Below, piece by piece: positions 44,704 to 54,300 of a stretch of DNA of 59,364 bases. Position 1 is the stretch's first letter, and every line of letters begins with the position of its first letter. Below the pieces are notes generated by a model. That model saw nothing but the letters and a program-made list of their open reading frames with translations. It did no database searches and was not told the origin of the DNA. Position numbers and translations under genes: made by a program. The stretch covers positions 1 through 59,364 of the forward strand of contig JALOTJ010000002.1 in the NCBI GenBank assembly GCA_025457965.1, written 5' to 3'. This DNA comes from Spirochaetota bacterium (GTDB taxonomy: Bacteria > Spirochaetota > UBA4802 > UBA5368).

Positions 44704-46922
44704 GAGTTTTTTCCGGGCCTGTACGCCCCGGGCGTAAAGCGTTTTAGAAGAAGCGAGAAGCTCACCACGGTTACAGAGCTTGCCGCCATCGCAAGACCCG
44801 CGAGCTCCGGCTTGAACGCGATGCCGAACAAGGGATGAAGCAGGCCTGCCGCAACTGGCACAAGGAGCATGTTATAGGCGAAGGCCCAGAAGATGTTCTG
44901 CCTGATGCGCGTCATCACGGCGCGGCTCAACTGCAGGGCGGCAGGTACGTCAAGCAGCTGCTCCTTCATGAGCACGATTCGACCGCTCTCAACGGCGATG
45001 TCGGTGCCGCCCCCGACTGCGATTCCGATATCGGCGGCGGCGAGTGCCGGGGCATCGTTGATCCCGTCTCCCGCGAAGGCGACCGTCAGACCGTCCTTCT
45101 GCAGGCGTCGGACCTCTTCGGCCTTGCGCTCAGGCAGCACTCCGGAGATAACATCGAAGATACCCACCTCGCGGGCTACCGCTTCGGCGGTGCGCCGGTT
45201 GTCTCCGGTAATCATGGTTACCTGTATTCCCATGCGGCCAAGCTCCTCCACGGCGGCGGCCGCATCCTCGCGCGGGGAATCAGAGATGCCGGCGATGCCG
45301 ATAACGTTTCCGTCTAACGCACAGGCGACAACCGTCCTGCCGGCTTCTTCCAGTTTTTCGATGGCCGCCCTTGCCTCATCGCCGATGGGGAGGCCCTTTT
45401 CCATAAGAAAATCCACGCTTCCGGCGAGGACCGTTGCGCCATCGAGATGTCCGCTTACCCCCCTGCCGGCGTGCGTATCGAAAGAGCTGACTTCCCTGGC
45501 CACGGTTCCACGACGCCGTGCCTCGGCGATGATTGCCGCGGCGAGCGGATGGAGCGAGTCCTTCTCGACACCCGAGAGTATTTCCAGCAGTTCCGTTCGA
45601 TCGGTCTTGAGCGGCACGAGATCGGTTACGGCAGGCCGGCCGCGGGTAATGGTCCCGGTTTTGTCCAGGAGGATACTGTTGACGCGAGCCGAGGTCTCGA
45701 GCGCCTCGCCGTCGCGTATAAGGATGCCGAGCTCGGCGCCCCTTCCGATGCCGACGGTAACGGCCGTTGGTGTTGCCAGGCCGAGAGCACAGGGGCAGGC
45801 GATAACAAGGATCGATACCAGTGTGGTGAAGGCGAACAGGAGCGACTCGCCGGCGATGAAATACCATCCCGCGAATGAGAGCACCGAGATGGCGAGTATG
45901 GCGGGGATGAACCATCCGACGACGGCGTCGGCAATGCGCTGAACGGGCGGGTGCGACCCCTGTGCCTCTTTAACCAGACGGATGATCCCGGCGACAATGG
46001 TCGCGCTGCCGGTCCGCATCGCCTTCAGGCGCAGTACGCTGTTCAGGTTGAGCGTGCCTCCCGTGACCGGGTCGCCCTGTTTGCGGAAAACGGGAATGGA
46101 TTCGCCCGTGAGCATCGATTCGTCTACGGAGCTCTCGCCGGAGAGTACCTCGCCGTCAACCGGCACGCGCTCGCCGGGACGCACGAGGAGGATGTCGTCC
46201 GGTACGACCGAGTCGAGCGGCACCTCGGTTTCGCGGCCGTCACGGACCAGGATGGCGGTATCGGGATTAAGGGCCATGAGCTTTTTTATTGTGTCCGATG
46301 TACGGCCACGGGCCCGCCCCTCGAGATATCGACCCAGCATGAGGAACCCGGCAAGCATGAGCGCTGTTTCGTAGAACATGAAGTCATGCGGAAGCACCCC
46401 GAAGGTGCCGAGGAGGCTTGCGCCATAGGCCGCGCCGATTCCCATGGAATACATTACGTCCATGGTCAGGTTCCGGTTCCTGAGCGCGTGAGCGGCCGCC
46501 GAAAAGATCGGTGCGCTTACGTAGACGAAGAGCGGGGTGGCGACGATGAGCATGATCCATGAAAGCGGAAGGGCGTGCAGTCCGGGCGCATACATCATGC
46601 CCATCAAAATAAAACCCGAAACAAGCCCGATTATGAAGCGCACCCGCTTGGCCGACAGGTCGCGCTCGCGCCATTCTTCTCCGCGTTGCCGGTCCTCTTC
46701 GGAGTCCGTGCCGAGATACTCATACCCGGCATCCCGGATTGCCGCCTCCATGAGATTCAGATGCGCAGCGTCTGCGGTGCTCACGCTGGCGATCCCCGTG
46801 GAGTGGTTGACCGAAACGCCGCTGACCCCGTCAACCTTCAAAAGTGCATTCTCCACTGTGCGTGAACACATGACGCAGCTCATCCCGCCCACATGCAGCT
46901 CGATGGTTTTTTTTTCGCTCAT
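44700..46922 (-). CDS. copA: copper-translocating P-type ATPase with one N-terminal HMA domain
   Basis: 740 residues from the ATG at 46922 (GGAGGG upstream; the frame is open for another 31 codons without conservation). N-terminal heavy-metal domain with '[16 protein letters not shown]' (C16, C19). Eight membrane segments, CPC in '[16 protein letters not shown]', phosphorylation DKTGT, HP motif 'SLHPLAAAI', '[13 protein letters not shown]' and '[16 protein letters not shown]', and C-terminal '[16 protein letters not shown]'. It exports Cu(I) from the cytoplasm. No CopZ, CsoR or CopY gene is next to it, so regulation must come from elsewhere. Confidence 0.94.
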   Translation of the reverse strand: MSEKKTIELHVGGMSCVMCSRTVENALLKVDGVSGVSVNHSTGIASVSTADAAHLNLMEAAIRDAGYEYLGTDSEEDRQRGEEWRERDLSAKRVRFIIGLVSGFILMGMMYAPGLHALPLSWIMLIVATPLFVYVSAPIFSAAAHALRNRNLTMDVMYSMGIGAAYGASLLGTFGVLPHDFMFYETALMLAGFLMLGRYLEGRARGRTSDTIKKLMALNPDTAILVRDGRETEVPLDSVVPDDILLVRPGERVPVDGEVLSGESSVDESMLTGESIPVFRKQGDPVTGGTLNLNSVLRLKAMRTGSATIVAGIIRLVKEAQGSHPPVQRIADAVVGWFIPAILAISVLSFAGWYFIAGESLLFAFTTLVSILVIACPCALGLATPTAVTVGIGRGAELGILIRDGEALETSARVNSILLDKTGTITRGRPAVTDLVPLKTDRTELLEILSGVEKDSLHPLAAAIIAEARRRGTVAREVSSFDTHAGRGVSGHLDGATVLAGSVDFLMEKGLPIGDEARAAIEKLEEAGRTVVACALDGNVIGIAGISDSPREDAAAAVEELGRMGIQVTMITGDNRRTAEAVAREVGIFDVISGVLPERKAEEVRRLQKDGLTVAFAGDGINDAPALAAADIGIAVGGGTDIAVESGRIVLMKEQLLDVPAALQLSRAVMTRIRQNIFWAFAYNMLLVPVAAGLLHPLFGIAFKPELAGLAMAASSVTVVSFSLLLKRFTPGAYRPGKNS

Positions 46923-47123
46923 ACCGCTTCCCTCCGGAGCAACCAATGTAATAATATAGCCCTGCCGGGTGGGGAAATCAAGCGGTCCGGGATGGATCAT
47001 TGAGGCGTCCGGCATTTTACCATTTTTACAGTACAGTGGTTGATTTTTTATGCATATGCCTGTATGCGGAGAGTGGGCGGGCGCCGCTGAGTCCGTTCGA
47101 AATGTCGGGAGTCAGGAGGCCGT

Positions 47124-48002
47124 ATGATGAAAATGACGAACGAGATCAGGGTGGGTCTAGTCATCACCGTGAGTTTTACCCTCTTTCTCCTGCTTGTGGG
47201 GATACTCGCCAAGGTAAACATCGCCCAGAGCGGTTACCGCCTGAGGGTTTATTACGGATTTCTGAATGATCTGCGTATCGGGGCTCCGGTAAAGATCGCC
47301 GGAGGCATTCGGATCGGCCAGGTCGAAGCGATCCGGCAGTCGTCAGAGAAGACCGAGGTGACGGTCTGGATCGACAAAAAGTTCCGTCTTATCCGTCCCA
47401 GCCAGTTCGCCATCTTCACCACCGGGATCATCGGCGAGAAATATATCAACGTATTCGTGCCTCCCTCGCGCGATATGGACGACTACCTGAAAGACGGGGA
47501 CAGGGTCTACGGTATCGACCCGCCCAGTTTCGACCAGATGATGCTGACATTCCAGGGCTTCATGCAGGACAAGAGCGGCGGCCAGATACTGGCCGAGATT
47601 TTCCAGAACTCCAACAGCTTCGTCGCCAACCTCAACAAGATGGTCGAGGAAAACCGTTACGACGTACGCCAGACCGTTTCGGTGAGCCGGGCGACCGTCG
47701 CCACGCTTTCGGTCCAGAGCAAAATACTGGTCGACCAGCTCAACCTGCTCACCAGGAACCTGGCCCAGATATCCGAGACCAACAAGGAGGACATCAACAT
47801 CACCCTTAAAAACCTTTCAGAGACATCGAGCCAGCTCAACAAGGTGATGTTCAGGCTCGAGAACGGGCGGGGCACGCTCGGCAAGCTGCTCAACGACGAG
47901 GAAGTGTATAACAACATACGCGACGCTTCGATCCTCGCCAAGGACCTTTTCTATACGCTGAAGATGGACCCCTCCAAGCTCCTTTTCAGGCCCAAGCAGT
48001 AA
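47124..48002 (+). CDS. MCE/MlaD-family lipid-transport protein
   Basis: 292 residues. N-terminal membrane segment (VGLVITVSFTLFLLLVGILA) then the MCE domain 'YGFLNDLRIGAPVKIAGGIR' and 'QVEAIRQSSEKTEVTVWIDK', 'TGIIGEKYINVFVPP'. The C-terminal half is helical ('NNIRDASILAKDLFYTLKMD'), as in proteins that bridge the envelope. It probably carries phospholipid between membranes together with an MlaE/F transporter not seen here. GGAGG upstream. Its TAA overlaps the radA ATG by one base. Confidence 0.88.
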   Translation: MMKMTNEIRVGLVITVSFTLFLLLVGILAKVNIAQSGYRLRVYYGFLNDLRIGAPVKIAGGIRIGQVEAIRQSSEKTEVTVWIDKKFRLIRPSQFAIFTTGIIGEKYINVFVPPSRDMDDYLKDGDRVYGIDPPSFDQMMLTFQGFMQDKSGGQILAEIFQNSNSFVANLNKMVEENRYDVRQTVSVSRATVATLSVQSKILVDQLNLLTRNLAQISETNKEDINITLKNLSETSSQLNKVMFRLENGRGTLGKLLNDEEVYNNIRDASILAKDLFYTLKMDPSKLLFRPKQ

Positions 48003-49330
48003 TGGCGCGCAAGGCAAGCCCTTTCGTCTGTTCATCGTGCGGCGCCCAGACGCCCAAGTGGGCCGGGCGCTGCACCGCCTGCGGGGAATGGAACACGATC
48101 GTGACGGCGCGGCCCGCGGCGGGGGAAAAGCGTGAGGCAGCCCGTGTCATGGCGCTTTCGGATGTTGGTGAGGACGGGTTCGCCCGTATCGCCACCGGCA
48201 TAACCGAGTTCGACATGGTGACCGGAGGAGGGATCGTCCCCGGTTCGGTGATACTCGTCGGCGGTGATCCGGGCATCGGCAAATCGACCCTCGCGCTGCA
48301 GGTGGCGAACTCGTTCCGGACCTTTTATTTTTCGGGAGAGGAGTCGCCGGCGCAGATACGGCACCGCGCCGAGAGACTGGGGGTGGATGTCGGGAGGATA
48401 TCGGTCTCCACCGTCACTTCGGTGGAGGAAATCATCTCGGCGGCGGAAGCGGCCAGACCCGACTGCGTGGTGGTCGATTCGGTGCAGACGCTCTATTTCT
48501 CGGAGGTCCCCGGATACGCCGGTTCCGTCAGCCAGATCCGCGAGGCGACCTCCCGACTGGTGGACATGGCCAAGCGTACGGGTATACCCGTCATTCTGAT
48601 CGGCCATATCACCAAGGACGGGGCCATCGCCGGGCCGAAGCTCCTCGAGCATCTGGTCGATACGGTGCTGTATTTCGAGGGTGATTTTTCAAAGGACTAC
48701 CGGGTGCTTCGCGCCTTCAAGAACCGTTACGGATCGGTAAACGAGATCGGCCTCTTTCGCATGGAGGAAAAGGGCCTTGTCGAGGTGAAGGACAAAAACA
48801 GCCTGTTCCTCAATCCGTATCTTTCATCCTCGCCCGGCAATGCCGTCTCCGCGTCGCTCGAGGGCAGCCGCATCATCCTCTTCGAGGTGCAGTCGCTGGT
48901 AAGCTTCACCAGCTTCTCGAACCCGCGCCGGATGGCCGACGGTTTCGACCTGAACCGGCTCATTCTTCTCGTGGCGGTGCTCGAAAAGCACGGGCTTCTC
49001 AAGCTCGGCACCTTCGATGTTTTCATTAATGTCGCCGGAGGTTTTCATATAACGGAAACGGCGTCGGACCTCGCCGTCGCGATGTCGATCGCCTCGAGCC
49101 TTAAAAGTATGGAGATTCCGCCATCCACGGGGTTTATCGGCGAGATCGCGCTTTCGGGAGAGGTGCGGCACGTGGCGCAGTGCCACCGGAGGATCCAGGA
49201 GTTCGCGCGCTCGGGTTTCGCGAGGATCGTACTGCCGAAGGGCGGGCTGGATGAGGCGCGTCGAGCCGGCTTCGTCGGCGAGGTCGTAGAGGTCGGCACT
49301 ATTGCCCAGGCGATGGATCGTCTTTTTTAA
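48002..49330 (+). CDS. radA: DNA repair protein RadA
   Basis: 442 residues. N-terminal zinc finger 'CSSCGAQTPKWAGRCTACGE', Walker A GDPGIGKST, a 'YFSGEESPAQIRHRAERLG' loop, the RadA signature 'RAFKNRYGSVNEIGLF', and a C-terminal Lon-like domain 'VFINVAGGFHITETASDLAV' and 'GEIALSGEVRHVAQC'. It acts as a branch migration helicase in recombination. It overlaps the MCE gene by one base and converges on the YkgJ-type gene with a 32-bp overlap. Confidence 0.95.
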   Translation: MARKASPFVCSSCGAQTPKWAGRCTACGEWNTIVTARPAAGEKREAARVMALSDVGEDGFARIATGITEFDMVTGGGIVPGSVILVGGDPGIGKSTLALQVANSFRTFYFSGEESPAQIRHRAERLGVDVGRISVSTVTSVEEIISAAEAARPDCVVVDSVQTLYFSEVPGYAGSVSQIREATSRLVDMAKRTGIPVILIGHITKDGAIAGPKLLEHLVDTVLYFEGDFSKDYRVLRAFKNRYGSVNEIGLFRMEEKGLVEVKDKNSLFLNPYLSSSPGNAVSASLEGSRIILFEVQSLVSFTSFSNPRRMADGFDLNRLILLVAVLEKHGLLKLGTFDVFINVAGGFHITETASDLAVAMSIASSLKSMEIPPSTGFIGEIALSGEVRHVAQCHRRIQEFARSGFARIVLPKGGLDEARRAGFVGEVVEVGTIAQAMDRLF

Positions 49331-49940
49331 AAGCCCCTCCGGCGATAAACTCGTCCATCATGATGGTGAGCACGCCGTTCACCTCGAGCGACGGGTCCAC
49401 TTTTACAGCGATTTTCTGGACCAGTATACGAAAGAGCTTCTCGGCGTCGGTGAGCAGGGGAAGCTCGGCGACGTTACGGACAGGCCGGCTGCAGTGTTCG
49501 GGATCCTCCAGCGAATGATAGATGCGGCACGAAAGGGGACGTCCGTCATACACCGTGCAGATGTCGGTTTCGAGGAAGGGGCACGGAACGTTCTTCTCGA
49601 ACCAGACGGCGTTTTCGTCACCCCCCATGCTCCGTTCGTCAAGGAAGGTCCGTAGCAACGCGGCGTGTTCGGCGATGCGGCGGTTGATCTGGTCACGGTC
49701 GTAATCCGTGAAGGCGTATACATAGTCGATGAGCGCGAGCGCCTCGGCCCGGCTGGCAACGACGATGCGGGAACAGCAGCGCGAACAGCCCTTGAAGCAT
49801 GAAATGCTCCCCTGCGCTTCGCCGAGGATTCCCTGCAGGGGGGCATAGAGCGCGTAATGAAGCAGGGGAAAGTACGAGTCGTATTTTTCGAAGGCCTCGT
49901 CGATTCGCTTCTCGAGCATGCTGAACAGGTCGCCGGGCAT
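49299..49940 (-). CDS. YkgJ-type cysteine cluster protein
   Basis: 213 residues with the CxxxCxxCC motif 'CFKGCSRCCSRIV' and a second Cys group 'CPFLETDICTVYDGRPLSCR' and 'HC' a little later, the layout of the putative zinc- or iron-sulfur-binding YkgJ family. Function unknown. The last 32 bp overlap the end of radA on the other strand. Upstream lies a 310-bp gap (49941-50250) in which I see only AT-rich sequence ahead of the M23 gene and no gene. Confidence 0.85.
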   Translation of the reverse strand: MPGDLFSMLEKRIDEAFEKYDSYFPLLHYALYAPLQGILGEAQGSISCFKGCSRCCSRIVVASRAEALALIDYVYAFTDYDRDQINRRIAEHAALLRTFLDERSMGGDENAVWFEKNVPCPFLETDICTVYDGRPLSCRIYHSLEDPEHCSRPVRNVAELPLLTDAEKLFRILVQKIAVKVDPSLEVNGVLTIMMDEFIAGGAFKKDDPSPGQ

Positions 49941-50250
49941 GGTCCGCTCCTTTTCCAGGGGGGTCGCCCCCGTTAATGGTTACACAATCGGGCCGTGTCA
50001 TGCCTCTGGCAAGTATTATTCCCGCTCATGCTCCGGCCGGCAGCGGGGAGCGGGAAAAAAGAGTTGCATTTAGGGTTTCGCTTCTCGATACTTATCATGA
50101 TGCGGGCGCATGCCGTAATCAAGACGTTATGGGCCTGTTTGTCTAGATCCTCTTTTCCGCCGTTCCATTCAAGAATCGCTCGCCTTGCGGCGTTTCGGCG
50201 GGACCGCATCGTTTGGCTTTACGACTTATATTTATTACTGGAAAGGAATG

Positions 50251-51249
50251 ATGAAGTTCAAGATACGACAGTACCAGAGCGGCTTCAGGATGCGCTTTAC
50301 CGAACGCTATCATATCTGGAAGAAGAAATACGGGAAATGGTGGGATGGATTCCGCGAAAAGGGGCACGAGCGGATGACGGTTATGTTCATCCCTCATAAC
50401 GAAAAGAAGATTTTCAATTTCCAGATTTCCAAGTTCACCATATCGTTCTTCGTTCTGCTCTTCATGGTCGTGGTTGTCACCTCGTCCTATGCCGTCATAA
50501 AGAACGCGAGCTCCAAGCGCGAGGAAGCGCGGCTGATGATGAACTACAGGGACGTCAAGTCCAGTCTTCTGCGTTTCGAGAAGCTTACAAATAATATCGC
50601 CGATCTGATGGAGGAGATGAAGCCCGATATCGAGGAGCTCTACGAGCTTTCCGCCGGAGACAACGCCAATGTGGGCAAAATATGGAAGCTCGAGACCGGG
50701 CAGATGGAGGCCGTGGTCGAAGATAAGAGCATGAAGCCGCTTCTGCCCGAGGAGATAGAGACGCTAAGGGAGCTTCAGAGAAACCTCATCTGCACCACCA
50801 ACACGATCAAGACCGTGAAGAATTTCGTCGACGTGCGCAGCAAGGTGATCAACGATACGCCGTCGATCGTTCCGACGCAGGGGCACATCACCTCGCTTTT
50901 CGGATGGAGGCGCTCACCCTTCGGTTTCGGCAGGGACTTTCATACCGGGATCGACATAGCGGCGCCCCACGGCGCGGAGATACGGGTGACGGCCCCCGGC
51001 ACCGTTCTGTCGACCGGATGGTCCGGCGGCTACGGTTACATGGTGAGGGTGCGCCACAAGTACGGTTTTGAGACGATATACGGGCACTGCTCGCGTGTCG
51101 TTGCCGGTGTGGGTGAAAATGTGCGGAAGGGCCAGATTGTCGCTCATGTCGGCCAGACCGGTTCGGCGACCGGAAACCACTGCCATTACGAGATACGCCT
51201 CGGTACCGTCGCGATAAATCCATACCCCTACATGAGCAGGATCTGGTAG
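50251..51249 (+). CDS. membrane-anchored M23-family metallopeptidase
   Basis: 332 residues from the second of two adjacent ATGs (50248 and 50251), chosen because GGAAAGG is better spaced; a longer frame from 50185 is non-conserved. A basic N-terminus, one membrane segment (SFFVLLFMVVVVTSSYAVI), a coiled-coil linker, then the LytM domain: H231 and D235 in 'DFHTGIDIAAPHG' and the HxH of 'NHCHYEIRLGTVAINPY' (H310, H312). An active endopeptidase that trims peptidoglycan cross-links. It sits 86 bp upstream of the SprA-like gene on the same strand. Confidence 0.9.
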   Translation: MKFKIRQYQSGFRMRFTERYHIWKKKYGKWWDGFREKGHERMTVMFIPHNEKKIFNFQISKFTISFFVLLFMVVVVTSSYAVIKNASSKREEARLMMNYRDVKSSLLRFEKLTNNIADLMEEMKPDIEELYELSAGDNANVGKIWKLETGQMEAVVEDKSMKPLLPEEIETLRELQRNLICTTNTIKTVKNFVDVRSKVINDTPSIVPTQGHITSLFGWRRSPFGFGRDFHTGIDIAAPHGAEIRVTAPGTVLSTGWSGGYGYMVRVRHKYGFETIYGHCSRVVAGVGENVRKGQIVAHVGQTGSATGNHCHYEIRLGTVAINPYPYMSRIW

Positions 51250-51335
51250 TGGCTGCGGTGCGTACCGGTCTCCCGTTGCGGGCCCCAAAGATACAGCTTT
51301 CATATAAAATCTGGTGATAAACCGAAACCACGCCC

Positions 51336-54300
51336 ATGTTCCCGCGGCTTTCTCTCTACTGCAAGGTCCTCGCCGTGGGCGCCTCCCTCTATGTCATTAC
51401 CGCAGCGCTTTCGCAGGAGTTCGATGAAAACGCCGGTTTCCGCGAATCACTTTTAAAGTATATCGAAACACACGAAAAGGGCGAGGCACCGCGCGTCTAT
51501 GTGGAGCGGGAGCTTCATCCTGAAGCGGACGGGGAGCTGGAGCCCGCGCCGCTGACATACCGTAAGGGCGACTGGGGGAAATATATCATCGCCCCGCGCT
51601 ACCGCCTCCTTACGGAGGACGGTCGTTACGAGGATTTCCACATTGAGGAGCGAGACGAGGTTGACATCAACTCCTACGGCTCTTCGAAACTCAATCTCAA
51701 CTACGGGAAGTCCAGTTTTACCAAATCGCGCTACAAGCAGTTCGACCAGGACAGGCCCGTTTCGCGCGTAATCACAAGCGGCTACAGTCCCGAACATGAA
51801 ACGCAGCTTCACGTGGAGGGTCGCATCGGCCAGCGCTTCTCTGTATACATAGACCACGACAGCGCCAAGGCCGACAACACCTACCGCATGCAGTACCGGG
51901 CCGTTCGCGACGACGAGGTGATCCGCGAGATAAACGCCGGCCAGATCGACATCAAGATGAACAACTCGAAGTACGCCGTGTACGACGACACCGACGCCAA
52001 GGGGATGGGGATGGACACCACCATCCGCAAGGGGAATCTGCAGGTGAAGGCGTTCGGGAGCGTCACGCGCGGGGAGACCGAGGTGGAGTACTTCCGCGGA
52101 AATTCCTCTCCCGGGAGTGTTGCGCTCAGGGAATACCAGTTCGTTCGAAAGACCCATTTCCAGATCGAACCCTTCAAGCGTTACGACAACCTGATGATTC
52201 CGCCGGCAGATCCGTACACGACGATAGCCATGACCTCGGAGCCCGCGGACCCTCAGGCATACCTGCCCTTCCCGGTGAATATCGATACGTCCGGGTTTGA
52301 ACTCTACATGGACGATCAGAACCCGCTGAACAACCTTAACGCGATCCAGCTGTCCATGGACGGCGGTTATTATACGCGAATGGTCGCCGGTTCCGATTAT
52401 ACGATCAACTTCAACACCGGTATGATAAGCATCCTGCGCGCGGTTCCGCACTCCGCCCGTATCTTTGCCGTCTATACGATCGGCGGTGGTACGGCCACCT
52501 CGGACCCGGCGGCCCTCGTCCCCGGCGATCCGGCTCATCCGGGCGGAGTGTTCTCCGGGAAGGTATTCGTTTTCATCAAATACGGCTATTCGATTCACGA
52601 GGAGATCGGTGACGACAGGAACAACGACGGAAAACAGAACTTCGACATCTATGAGGTGAGATCCGTTTATTATATCGGCCAGAGGCAGGTGCTGCAGGAA
52701 AACTTCAAGCTTCAGTTTTTCGGCAACAACCAGCTCCTGACCAGGGGAGAAACGCTGAAGCTCGGGAAGTACACCGTTGACTATTCGAAAGGGACCGTGA
52801 GTTTTCACCTGAGAGAACCGTTCAAACAGGTGCTACCCGATCCGCCCGATACGATCCAGTCGCTTGTTTACGCGGAAAGCCAGTCGGCCCTGGTGGTCGA
52901 TCGCTCGGTCTACAGCATTCGCGTCGATTATTACCGCGAGGCCCGGAGCTTCCAGCTTAAACATTTTAATATAATCCCCGACAGCGTGCGCATCAAGGTG
53001 GACGGGCGCGAGATCGCCAGGTCCCTCTATTCAATCGACCACACGTCGGGTTATTTAAGTTTTGCAAATCCGAACAATCCACTCATCGGTTCGGAAACGA
53101 ACATAGAGGTGAAGTACGAATACCTTCCCTTCACGGCGGAGTCGCAGTCCTTTATCGGCGGACTCAGGGCCGATTATCGGCTGAGCAGGGACCTGGGCGT
53201 CGGTGGCACCTTCCTGTACACGCGCTCCTCCGGGGGAGAGATCATACCAATGGTGGGGAGTGAGCCCTCTCAGACAATGGTCTTCGAGGGCGACGCTTCG
53301 CTCAAGCTCTCCGAGGGACGTATAAAGGACATGCTCAACGCCGTGCCGGGGGTATCGCTAAACGCGGCGCCTTTCGACCTCAAGGCGTATGCCGAGTACG
53401 CCCGCAGCTATAAAAACATCAACACCTTCGGTAAGGGTCTTGTCGACGATATGGAATCATCGGAGGAGATAACCGGGGTTTCGCTGTCGGACAAGGACTG
53501 GATACTCGCCTCAATGCCCGATTCCCTACCCCAGGCCGAGCGGGGAAGGCTATACTACAAGTATTACCGTGATCCCTCGAACGCTGGTTCGCTGAAAGGG
53601 ACCGGCTTTACGCCTTATAACGTTCCCTACGAAAAGAAGCCCGGGCCCTACAATGTCGCGACCGGGCATGTCGAGAATTCGGTACGCGACCTCGATACCC
53701 AGCGTTCACTGGTGTTTGAGTTCGAGTTTGCCGGAGCCGAGTCGCGCGCTCCTGTCGTTACCCGGCGCCTCTCGTCGGAGGCGGTTGATTTTTCGGGCCT
53801 GCAGTACGTGGAAGTCTGGTATCGCGGAGAGGCGCTCAGCGCACCGGTCGATCTGTATATCGATCTGGGGAAAATCGATGAGGATTCAGATGGAGACGGG
53901 AGCCTGGATACCGAGGACCTCAATCGCAACGGTTTCCTTGATTTCGATCCCTCGGCGGGCATTCACGAGGATCGCGGGTATCCGTTCAACCCTGCCGGTG
54001 GCTACAATACCTGGGTAGGCACCGGGCCGCAACTCGGCGATTCCACAATGGGTGACGGGGTGCTGAACACCGAGGATATAAACGGTAACGGCGTGCTCGA
54101 CCGCTATGAGAGCGTGGTGCGCCTGCCGGGCGCGGCAACGCAGGGCGGTCCCATATCCGTCGCTCTGGGCACCGGAGACTGGCAAATGGTCAGGATCTAT
54201 CTTTCGCGCAGTACGATCACCGCAGAGCAGATTGAAATATTGAAACAGGTAGAGGCGGTGCGGCTTTTCGTGCACTCATTGTCTCCGGCCACGGGCAGAA

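Noticed and set aside
44893-45942. 349-codon plus-strand frame opposite copA
   Set aside because: copA motifs occupy the other strand; this is a GC-rich shadow.
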